Origin: Aphidius gifuensis
Taxonomy: Eukaryota; Arthropoda; Insecta; Hymenoptera; Braconidae
Length of the DNA: 64,000 nucleotides
Assembly: GCF_014905175.1 (NCBI RefSeq)
Contig: NC_057792.1
Coordinates: 13,433,321-13,497,320 of the forward strand
Reading direction: 5' to 3'
Shown: positions 22,212-31,313 of the stretch, one piece after another
Layout of the letters: every line of letters begins with the position of its first letter
Numbering within the stretch: position 1 is the stretch's first letter
Made by a program: the position numbers and the translations under genes
Notes under the pieces: generated by a model
Database searches by the model: none
Told to the model about the DNA's origin: nothing
Seen by the model: only the letters and a program-made list of their open reading frames with translations

Positions 22212-23053
22212 TTAGTAGATGTCGGTGTTGCTTGGTCTGTCTGGGGCTACAACATCGTTTTCAACCTTTATTTCGTTGAATTTTTTAATTTTTTTCTTTA
22301 TTGTGTAAAAACAATTCAATGTTGGTTTTTTTAAAATATGGTACAAAAGAACAAGGCCTAATAATATTTGACCCAGTAAAATTTTTAGGTGTGTATCGTG
22401 AATTTTTTCTTTTTCAGTCACAGTAAATTTCACAGCATTTAATGTCTTTACAATTTCTTTAAGACTTAGAGGACTTGAGTTGACAATCATTTTTTCAATC
22501 GCTGTTTTATTAGTTTCATTTATACCTTCAACTAAATTTAAAAATTCATATTTACCAATATATGGGTGGAGGACTTTATCATTATTTTGGGATATGCTAG
22601 GAACCCCGACTAATGTCACAGAGTCGATACGAGCTCTACATCCACTATTGACAGTTATTATACCTGTATAAATTAGTTTGCGGGTTTTCACGTCATCACC
22701 ACAAATAACTCGTAACTCAGTATTTTCAACCATGCTATATAACCATTTTTATTGTATAATTGATTAAAATGCGGTTGCGGATTTTCATAAAATTGAATAT
22801 CACAATCTAACATATTATCTTGTTTGTTTGTCATCAATACATTAATTTCACATGAATTTATATTTCTTGTATCTTGTAAAGAAAAAAAGTGAGTACAAAA
22901 AGATGTTGGTACTACTGGGGAAAATTGACATGTCTGGATATTAACGTCGGTACTGTATTCACTTTTATCTTGGGCTATAAGAATCAAAGAACCTTCAGGT
23001 TTAATGTATGCCGCAATATGTGATTGGAAAGTGTGTTGTTTTACACGTAGCAA
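22212..23053 (-). pseudogene. F-type envelope protein relic (errantivirus/baculovirus F-like), C-terminal half
   Basis: Two overlapping frames (22688-23053 and 22212-22733) make one protein with a frameshift near 22730. The first carries TCQFSPVVPTSFCTHFF and further Cys; the second has CGDDVKTRK, then GIITVNSGCRARIDSV, a segment of the type seen before the membrane region in baculovirus F and gypsy env proteins, an amphipathic helix, a hydrophobic stretch LLGQILLGLVLLYHIL as a transmembrane segment and a basic, short cytoplasmic tail. The amino-terminal half, including any fusion peptide, is missing; the repeat array at 23060 begins where it should be. It is an old retroviral-type env without gag or pol. 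The identification rests on motif order only. Confidence 0.4.
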
Positions 23054-23059
23054 AAAAAT

Positions 23060-23840
23060 TTATAAACATTTCTATAAAACGTTTTTATAAAAATTTTTAT
23101 ACAAATTTCTATACAAATTCTTATATAGATTTGGCGCTTTTTTTTATAGGATAAATTCTATAAAGTTTGTGGTTGATTTTTATAGAATGACTTGATTAAT
23201 TTTTTATAAAATTTGGTTTATAGGATTTTTTTTATAAAAATAATCCTATAAAACATTTTTATATAAGGTTAACGCTTTTTTTATAGGATAAATTCTATAA
23301 AGTTTGTGGTTGATTTTTATAGAATGACTTTATTAATTTTCTTTAAAATTTGGTTTATAGGATTTTTTTTATGAAAATAATCCTATAAAACATTTTTATA
23401 TAAATTTAACGCTTTTTTTTATAAGATAAATTCTATAAAGTTTGTGGTTGATTTTTATAGAATGACTTTATTGATTTTCTATAAAATTTGGTTTATAGGA
23501 TTTATTTCATAAAAATAATCCTATAAAACATTTTTATATAAATTTAACGCTTTTTTTATAGAATAAATTCTATAAAATTTGTTGTTTATATTTTTATAGA
23601 ATGAATTTATTAATTTTTTATAGAGGTTGGTTCATAGGATTATTTTTATAAAAAAAAAATGTTTTCTAAATGTTATAATTATTATTAAACGCTGTTCTAT
23701 AGAAATAGTTTTTTATAGAATTTTGAACGATTTTCATAAAATATTCGAAGCGGAATGTTTTATAAAACCTTTTCTGTAGAATAGTTTCTATACAAAAATT
23801 TTATAAACTCTATAGAATAGTTCTGTATAGATTTAATAAT
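23060..23840. repeat. ~138-bp tandem repeat with TATAGAAT/ATTCTATA words
   Basis: Four units are marked by AAATTCTATAAAGTTTGTGGTTG at about 23152, 23290, 23428 and a decayed one at 23564, each followed by GGTTTATAGGATT. Words such as CTATAAAA and TTTTATAG occur in both orientations, so each unit can fold. Similar short words recur at 26470-26640, suggesting a related degenerate copy there. Confidence 0.7.
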
Positions 23841-24068
23841 TATTCAAAATATAAAAGATAATTAGAATATATGATCAACATATGAACAAAGTAAGTGAGT
23901 ATATAATTGCAATTATTCCATTTATTTATTGCTGTAACGAGTTTTTTTATTTATCGTACAATAATATTCATTTACTCAACAAAGATTTAAACCAAGACAA
24001 TGAAATTACATAAAATAATAATGATAATAATAAATGAATAAATTATTCAATGGACTTAATATATTTTT
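23841..24068. other. 3' flank of the BEN gene
   Basis: AT-rich DNA with no feature recognised. AATAAA-like strings read on the minus strand could serve the BEN transcript, but many occur by chance at this composition. Confidence 0.25.
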
Positions 24069-26355
24069 TTAAATACATTTTTTTTTAAAGTTTGTTATTC
24101 TTTTTGAGATTAGAAGCATGCAGTTACATGCATTTGTAATACCTGAATTTATCTTGGTGTAATTTTTTCGGCTATGATCACCTCCACAACATATTTGAAC
24201 CGTGTATTCTGTAAAATTTAAAAATATTTTTTTAATTTTGTTAATTTTTAAATTATGGTAAAATAATTATTATGAAAAAAACATTTAAAAGATGTGCTAA
24301 AAAGTGATCATAATTACTAACCCTGGATGACTTTTAATTTAATTTTATCAAGACCTGGCTTAGCTTCTCTATTTAAATGACCAAAAGCATTGGATAGCCT
24401 TCCTGTTAATGAACACGTAGCTAATTTTGATGAGGTAAATACTATTCTTGCTAGTTCTTTAGCATAAGTGTTGGGGTTTCTACTTTTTATATTAAAAATT
24501 TTTTTTGCTGGTACAGACACATCTTCATATAGTTTTATCATTTTTGACTGCAATAGAAATAAAATTTATTATATATTTATTACATCGTGTGTTCGTTGAA
24601 CAGTAATTAAATTAATAAAATCATATCATAGATAAATATGATAAAAATTAAAGAAAATAAATATACTTTTTTTTGTTAATGAAAGCGATAAATATAACTG
24701 TAAAAAATATAATATAATCATAGTGAAAAATTATTTAATATATGTTTTACCTGAGAAATTTGTTTTTCAATAATATTATCTATTTTTTTGTCATTTTCTT
24801 TGTCAATATTGTGGACAGGTGCTGGTATTTGAATCTTTGGAGTAACATTTTTTGGCACTGGAATGATTTTTTAAATTTGCTGTTGCTTATCAAACTGTTG
24901 ATCTTAAATGCATGGACGAAAAAAAACCATTAAGCATTTTAAAATTATAAATATCAATTCAATGATTGATATGAATGAAAATGATTTTTAATCATCATAA
25001 AAAATTATATTGACTTAAATAAGAAAAAAAATAGATTATATCTTTATTTACAGTTTAGATATTTACCTGGTTATCAATTGTTACATCACTATCTACCATC
25101 AGACTATCATCACTAGTTACACTTGATTGAATAGCATGATCAGTTAGTTGATTTTGATCTACATTATTATCTTGTATAGCTTCATTGACCAATGGAACAT
25201 TTGAATAAATATTATTTGGATCTATTACATTTATTAAAATTTTACGTGTGTCACGAATTTGTTGAACCTAAACACACAAAGTAAAAAACACTTTCAGTCT
25301 GTGATAAAGAAAATCAACAATAATTTATTGATTATTAAAAAAAAAAATCAATCAATTTTGAAGAGTTACCTCAGTGTTAATAAGAGATAATTTCGAGTCC
25401 ATTAAATATTCAATAAATTCATTTTGATCTTGCTGGTTTTTGATTGTTTGAACTTTGTTGAATGATGGTAATATACGTTGTGAGTCCATGTCTAAATATA
25501 CATTCTCCTCCTGTTGAGGTTCCTGATTTTCAATGCAAAAGAAATAATTTTAGTTCAGCAAAAAATTTATATTTTCATTATGAATATAAGTATATATTTG
25601 ATCTAAGTTTTCCATACTTACTATTGGTAACTTCAAGTCAAAATTTTTAAATGGCTTTTTTGCTGGATTTTCAAATTTTTGAACAACATCTGCAACAAGT
25701 GGACGCTTTTTTATATCATGAAGTTCTTTTAATAACTTTTTATTTTGTTCTTTCAGATATTTTATTTCTTTTTCCTTATTATAATCCATTGACAATATTT
25801 CATTCATTAGTACTTGTTCGTTAACAGCAGCATCTGTTTTTTTTTTTCTTTTTTCTTTAATTCAACTTTATTATTGTTATTATCAGTTTCATTAGCCATC
25901 AAGTGACTTAATTGTTTTTCTTTTTTATTTGTATGATCAATGCTTTCAGTTTTTTGTTTAGATATTGTACTTGATTTTTCTATTACTTCGTCTTCACTCT
26001 CGCTATCGTATGACTTCTTGCAATAATTTTTTCGGCCACTTTTTGAAGTATTCAATTTATCACATTTCTCGAGAGTATTTCGTTTAATCGCCATGCTTGT
26101 CCAATAACCAAAAGCTAAAATTTTAGCTGGTAATTCATTCCATATGACATCTTTAGAATTTTTTATTAAACTTTTCATAGATCGTTTACCACAATCCACA
26201 GGCCACTTTACAACCACTGTTTCGTTTTTTTCAATCAACTTTATCAGATCATCATCCGATGGATCATCCTTGATCCATTGACGAACAGTTAGGGCCACTT
26301 CTGAATCATCAGCATCTGTCTCATTAATAAACTCGACTAAAACACTTTTTTCCAT
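24069..26355 (-). CDS. BEN-domain protein, six-exon gene model
   Basis: Exon 1 runs from ATG 26355 to 25622 (donor GTAAGT) and encodes an acidic N-terminal domain with VVKWPVDCGKRS and LPAKILAFGYW, then a basic, Ser-rich stretch and a coiled coil (KEIKYLKEQNKKLLKEL). Exons 25522-25370, 25267-25067 and 24902-24751 encode an acidic Asn/Gln-rich linker. Exon 24553 to about 24314 and exon 24208-24069 encode a BEN domain (YAKELARIVF, SLTGRLSNAF, KPGLDKIKL). BEN domains bind DNA or chromatin partners in insulator and repressor proteins such as insensitive; that role is inferred. Two defects stand out: exon 1 needs a one-base shift in the A run near 25845, and the 24751-24902 exon meets a TAA in the coding-like frame. 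These may be errors or signs of decay. Confidence 0.6.
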
Positions 26356-26895
26356 AGTTGAGTTTTACTAAAGAAAAAAAAAAAAATTATATATGTATTT
26401 ATTATTATTTATCTTGTTCAATTAAATATGTTGACCAATAATATATAACTGAAAGAAGTTATCGAAACATAAAAAAAAAAATTTATTTCCTATTGAGTTT
26501 ATAGAAGTATAGAATGAATTAAGTAATTTTTTTTTCTATAGAGAAAATTCGATAACTTCTATAGAACAATATAATTATAGAACCGTATATTCAGTAAAAA
26601 ATATTCTATAAAATAAATTTCATAAACAGTCTTTAAACAATAACGGTTTTAAGGGATTCCCCGAAATCCTTTGTTCACTGTATTTTTTTTTCAGTCACAC
26701 AAAAAAAAAATATGACAAAAAAAAAAAAAAAAAAAAACTGCCACTGAAGCTTTTCTAAGTTTTTTTATTTAGTGTCGATTTATTTTGTGTTAATCTATGT
26801 AAATAACTCTATACTAAAAGTTAACTTATTTTTACATTGAAAAAAAATTGGATTAAGACAAGTGAATACATTGCCATTGTAGTAACAACTCACCT
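26356..26895. other. Upstream flank of the BEN gene, AT-rich, degenerate repeats
   Basis: No gene. Words of the 23-kb repeat family (TATAGAA, TCTATAGA, ATTCTATAAAA) occur at 26490-26620, and A runs at 26690-26740. A promoter for the BEN gene should lie near 26360-26500 but no clear TATA box stands out. Confidence 0.3.
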
Positions 26896-26900
26896 GGGAG

Positions 26901-27005
26901 GCTATTCTCGAATTCATACGAGTCGACTCGTTCACATCTCTACTCAAGGCAAGATCCGTCCACGATCCGTGTGAACGAGTCGACTCGTATGAATTCGAGA
27001 ATAGC
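26901..27005. repeat. 36-bp perfect inverted repeat
   Basis: The arm 26901-26936, which contains GAATTCATACGAGTCGACTC, is matched base for base in inverse by 26970-27005, with a 33-bp spacer. Each arm also contains the self-complementary ACGAGTCGACTCGT. It is GC-richer than its surroundings. Origin unknown: a tiny MITE or a structural element. Confidence 0.75.
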
Positions 27006-27050
27006 CCCCCTGTTATTAATGTTTATATAAACTTTCTTTGTTCACTTTAA

Positions 27051-27619
27051 GGCAGTATGTAAATCCCAAGGTAGGATAATTCTTTGGGTTCAAAGAGGCA
27101 CCCTTGTAACCATAGCTTAAAAAAATAATAAGTGCCCTCTAATGTCTAAAATTTGTATACTTTACTGACGCGTCTTTAGAAGTATGAGTGAGGGCGCCTC
27201 GTATTTACACACACTAATACTACTTCAGCAGATTTTTAATGCTTCGCCTGGTACTTTTTGACTGTTTTTGACCCTAAATTTTCGTCTTAAATAATTAATA
27301 ACTTTTAAAATTCGTGGTAGAAATCGATGATTTTTTTAAAATTATTTTTGTTATTAAAAGAAGTATAAGCTGTAATAAAATAAAGGTTTTCTGTGAGAGC
27401 GTTTTTTACATAGAAGTGAAAAAGTGCCGATGCTTCCTATGCTTGTGTGTTAAAGTGTTAAATTGTTGTCAACTTTGACCCTAATTATCTCGGTCAAATC
27501 GTGGTAGAAAATTACAAAAAAAATTTGATAAAATAGATCTTTATTTCACTTGAAAAATAAGCCTTCTTTGATCAAAATCTGTGAGAGGGAATTTTTTTTC
27601 AATATTTTGACATACTGCC
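27051..27619. mobile_element. Short piggyBac-like MITE, TTAA/TTGA flanked
   Basis: The left end is TTAA then GGCAGTATGT; the right end is ACATACTGCC then TTGA, a one-base decayed TTAA. The interior (about 570 bp) has no ORF worth calling. The TIR sequence differs from that of the 16.3-kb element, so it is another family. Confidence 0.55.
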
Positions 27620-27673
27620 TTGAATACAAAACTGGTAAAATATTTATTTATTTATTTATTTTTTTAATAATAT

Positions 27674-28919
27674 TGTTATGTCCGAATTTACCCGTAATAA
27701 TTGTAAATTTTACTTACTTGATTCGATCCTAACCTTTCGGTCAGTAGATCGGGTTCACGGCGCGAATAGGGAAAGACTGTGGACGAGAGAGAGGGATAGG
27801 TTGTTATTGTAATTATCACACTTGATTTGTTGTTAAAATTATGAATGACATTTATTTAATTTATTAATCGTTGCAGTTGTATTATTTCGTGTTCTGTATA
27901 GTGTATAATATAAATTTTACAATAATGAATGACTTACATTGGTTGACTTGGTTATAATGGTTTTGATTCAATTGTTTAGCTCTGATTCTCTTGATTACCC
28001 CTCGGTGTTGGATTGACTATGGATTGACTGTTGGTTGATTATTGATTGAGGTTGAACGATGATGAGTCGAGTGTTAATTCGTTTCACAAACACTTACACT
28101 GACTCTACGCTTTGTTTTATTTAATATTTATAAAAATATTTCTATTGTAAAATGGAAATATTTACAAAAGGTTTATTTGGAATTTTAAGTTCAAATTACG
28201 AATTGTTTCAACTTATTGTTGATTCAAATTTTTTGTATAAAATAAATGTAAAGTTAAACTTTGTATAAAACAAATGTTGAAATTTTTCTAAGTTTTAACT
28301 TCGAAATAATAATTAAGACGAGGGTCAAAAAGACGATATAGAGCTGGTCCTGGAGTGTCGATAACTAACTCTGGATAAATTTTCCGGAGTATTTATATGA
28401 ATTGGGACCTAGGGACGCTTTGCTTTTTGGGAGAGGAAAGCGTCGTTTTCGTGTGCAAAAGGGGGTACGCTAGGTCCCATGGGTCGAGGGTCGTAAATTT
28501 TACATTTTATTACTTTTCTAAGTGTTTGTCGTTTCTATTTTCTCAAGATATCCCTTTTTTTTATATTTCTTGTCGGTCCGTCTTGTATTTCTTTTTATTG
28601 CTTCAGTCTGTCGTTTTTTTTTTGTGTTATCGTCTAAGGGTCTGACTCTAGTTTTATTACTTTTCTTGGAATTTTAACTTTTCCCTAATTCCTATGCACT
28701 TTTTATATATTTTTTTATTATGTACTTTTTTTATTTCAGTCATGTGTTTCGTCTCTAGTTTTATAGTTTTTCTTGGAATATCTTTCTATGTCTAATGCGT
28801 TTTAGGTTTTTATTGCTTTACAGTTTTTGTATTTATATTATCTGTTTATTTCAATCTTTCATTGGCCTCATTCTATTCTTATCTAATTTAAATATTGCTG
28901 CATCCTGTTGGATGTAACA
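27674..28919 (-). repeat. 3' LTR of the gypsy-type retroelement
   Basis: On the minus strand this starts TGTTACATCC (28919) and ends GGACATAACA (27674), giving the TG..CA ends with TGTTA/TAACA symmetry typical of LTRs. The purine tract AAGGGTAGGGG lies directly upstream (28920-28933), as expected for the polypurine tract priming plus-strand synthesis. At 28405-28480 a hairpin with arms GGGACCTAG and CTAGGTCCC and an inner GACGCTTTG/GAAAGCGTC pair may be a structured R or U3 element. I could not find a second LTR copy upstream of gag, so the boundaries rest on ends plus the purine tract. Confidence 0.55.
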
Positions 28920-29457
28920 CCCCTACCCTTGAGAATCGAGCTGGGGAGTGTAGTGAACACAGTGAGATTTTGTATTTGTATGTCATTGTCTTATGTTACT
29001 AATTCTTAATTCTAACAAACGTCATGTTTTGATACAATTGAAATCTTATAATCTAATTCCTGAGAGAGAAAAAAAAATTTTTTTTTTATTTTGTCAAGGT
29101 TCTAGTCCTTGTTTTAATCAAAAGAAAAGAAAATTATTTGGGTCAAAATTACTGTCTCTGCTTCTTGAAGAGAAGTTTTTATTCTAAAAAAAAAACTTAT
29201 TTCATTACTTCTTGAAGAGAAGTTTTTATTCTGAAAAGAAATTATTATTTTAAAATTATTATTTTTACTGCTTCTTGAAGAGAAGTTTTTATTCTAAAAA
29301 AAAAAATTATTTTATTACTTCTTGAAGAGAAGTTTTTATTCTAAAAACAAAAAAAATTATTTTAATACTTCTTGAAGAGAAGTATTTATTCTAAAAATTA
29401 TTATTTTAATTATTCGGTTGTATTCAGTTTGCTCTGTCTGCTTTAACTTATCTTTAC
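28920..29457 (-). repeat. Retroelement 3' untranslated region with hairpin tandem repeat
   Basis: Between the dsRNA-binding ORF and the purine tract, the unit ACTTCTTGAAGAGAAGTTTTTATTCTAAAA occurs about five times (29158-29400, 50-60 bp apart). CTTCTT..AAGAGAAG lets each unit form a short stem. No coding sequence. Confidence 0.5.
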
Positions 29458-30087
29458 CTAGTATTTTATTTCTGCTTTACATGGGTGTTTGAGGTAGTAA
29501 AGTGCTTTAGCTGCTGCTGCTCGTTTCGCTTCGGCCTTGTTTTTGCCTCTTCTCTCGAAGTACCGTGTCTCGTATGTCGGTCGTACGTCATGTTTTGTTA
29601 GTTCTTCTTGTAGTGCTGATATCGGGTTTTTGTTTGTCCTTTGTATATACTCCCTTATCTTTTCTTCTCTGTCTTTTTCTAGTTGGTCGTATGTTTTTCT
29701 GTCTCTTTGGAATGATGTGGTTTTTGAAGTATGTGCCTCGTCATCTGAGTCTCCGTATCTGCTTGGATTTGGACTATGCTGTGGACTGTAGTTTGGTCTG
29801 TTGTGAGTTTGTTTCTTCTCGGTGTACTGCTTGTTCCTTGTCACTTCTATTCTGCTTCTCCCGTCCGATATTTCAGTCGTCGTGTCTGCTTTCCTGGTTT
29901 CTGCCTGCTCCGTTATGACTCGGAATGCATTGATTCTTCGCTTTAATTCGTTCTCTATTTCGACTCTACACGTTCTTTGTGCCTCTTCTTTACTTTTTTC
30001 GGTTTTTCTTATTAGGATACCTCCGAGTGACATTGTTCCGGTTACTTGGTTGTCCTCCGTTGCTTCGTACCTTTCTTCTATTTTCAT
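29458..30087 (-). CDS. Retroelement accessory ORF with dsRNA-binding-like C-terminus
   Basis: The 209-residue frame from ATG 30087 lies downstream of env, on the same strand, before the 3' LTR. Residues 1-150 are hydrophilic, with an alpha-helical, charged start and a Ser/Asn/His-rich middle. The C-terminal ~55 residues carry NPISALQEELTKHDVRPTYE, then KNKAEAKRAAAAKALYYL. That is the first helix with its PxYE strand and the last helix with the KxxA-KxxAA signature of a double-stranded RNA-binding motif. The central beta strands are shortened compared with a standard ~65-70 residue motif. Such domains in viruses often hide dsRNA from Dicer; a role in countering RNA interference is inference only. 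Its position suggests expression from a spliced or downstream mRNA. A run of about 30 A precedes it in the sense strand. Confidence 0.6.
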   Translation of the reverse strand: MKIEERYEATEDNQVTGTMSLGGILIRKTEKSKEEAQRTCRVEIENELKRRINAFRVITEQAETRKADTTTEISDGRSRIEVTRNKQYTEKKQTHNRPNYSPQHSPNPSRYGDSDDEAHTSKTTSFQRDRKTYDQLEKDREEKIREYIQRTNKNPISALQEELTKHDVRPTYETRYFERRGKNKAEAKRAAAAKALYYLKHPCKAEIKY

Positions 30088-30305
30088 TTCGTAATCATGT
30101 GTGTGTGTGTATATGTCTGTTTCTTTTTTTTTTTTTTTTTTTTTTTTTTTGGAAAGTAAGATTAAATATTGCTTCTAGTGGAAATGATTTTCTTTGATGT
30201 CTCTTTCTGAACGATTTTCAGTGAGAAACGTCAAAGTGTATTCGTTTACTGGTATTGCACGGGATAGGGAAGATCTGTCGTCAGTAGGATTGTTGGTCGT
30301 GTTAG

Positions 30306-31193
30306 TTAACCAAGATAACCTCCTCTTGGTGTTGTGTTTGTTGTATTTTGATTTTCTACGAGTCCTGGTCTGTGTACGTGGCTGTATTCGGGGTGTGGTG
30401 ATACAGTTGGATAAATCTGCGGTTGTAGTTCCATTGTTTCTTCGTTTTCGTTTTCCTCTAGTTCTTTTTGCGTTTGCTCCGTATATCTTTTGTGTTCTTT
30501 CTGCTCATGTATGAGCATTATGGCCATGCTATCCCATAATGCTGCTACTAAGTGTATTGACCATCCGTAGATTTTTTTAAGTGCGTATCCGTGTAGAATT
30601 GTGTCGGCTATCATTTTAATTACTTGTATAATTGCAAAAATTCCTATTATTCCAGCACTTATATTTCCGAACCATGTGAACTGAGACCATCTTCTCATCC
30701 AAAAACTGTCTACTAAATCGTTTAATTCGTCTTCTCCAAAAATATTTAAGAACGTTCTTTCGTGGCTTGTTGTGCTTCTTTCTGCTGCTTTCGCTGCCAT
30801 GTCGTCCAAAATTACTGCTTTTTCGATCGGGAACATTATTCTCTCCCTCATTTTATTTAGATCCTCCTTTGTATATATCCCTGTCTCAGCTAGATCCTGT
30901 GGTCCAATATAGTTCCAGGTTTCCTTTGTCATTGGTCTCAAGTTTTGTGGTGTATACGATGGTGTTGGCTTTGGTGCCATCTTGTACCATGCGTTGTTGT
31001 AAAAGAACATCTGCGGTAATGGTGAGTTACATAGGACTCTTTCTGCTTCTTTTACTAGTATGTGTGTTCTTGGTGTTAAGAAGTACGATGAGTTGCTTTT
31101 CCATACTGGAAGTGCGTTGTAGCAGTCTTCAGTTTGTCTGAAGTTTGTGTTTACTTTCCATAGGGTTGTTATTATTATGAGTTGCAGAATCAT
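30306..31193 (-). CDS. Chuvirus-type envelope protein, C-terminal part, with own start
   Basis: The 295-residue frame from ATG 31193 begins with a hydrophobic signal-like MILQLIIITTLWK, then goes straight into a region with CYNALPVW, FLTPRTHILV, CNSPLPQMFF, NYIGPQDLAETGIYT and RERIMFPIEK. These are typical of the carboxy-terminal half of chuvirus-type glycoproteins captured by insect LTR elements. A hydrophobic segment (ISAGIIGIFAIIQVIKMIAD) is the membrane anchor, and the tail is long, acidic then Pro/His-rich. The protein is about half the expected length, so the ectodomain N-terminal half seems to be deleted. It follows pol by about 120 bp, the normal position of env in errantivirus-like elements. 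Without the missing half, a working entry protein is unlikely. Confidence 0.6.
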   Translation of the reverse strand: MILQLIIITTLWKVNTNFRQTEDCYNALPVWKSNSSYFLTPRTHILVKEAERVLCNSPLPQMFFYNNAWYKMAPKPTPSYTPQNLRPMTKETWNYIGPQDLAETGIYTKEDLNKMRERIMFPIEKAVILDDMAAKAAERSTTSHERTFLNIFGEDELNDLVDSFWMRRWSQFTWFGNISAGIIGIFAIIQVIKMIADTILHGYALKKIYGWSIHLVAALWDSMAIMLIHEQKEHKRYTEQTQKELEENENEETMELQPQIYPTVSPHPEYSHVHRPGLVENQNTTNTTPRGGYLG

Positions 31194-31313
31194 CTATAAT
31201 TTTCTTTCTTAGTCTCTTAACCTAGTCATTTATGTGGGTTCCGTCTTCTCTGTCTCTCTATTGGGTTGTGGGGATGGTATGTGGATAAGGATATGATATG
31301 GGTTCTCTCTCTT

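Noticed and set aside
23060..23840. CRISPR-like array (regular repeats)
   Set aside because: Units are ~138 bp, diverge along their whole length, have no unique spacers and occur in a eukaryotic intergenic setting.
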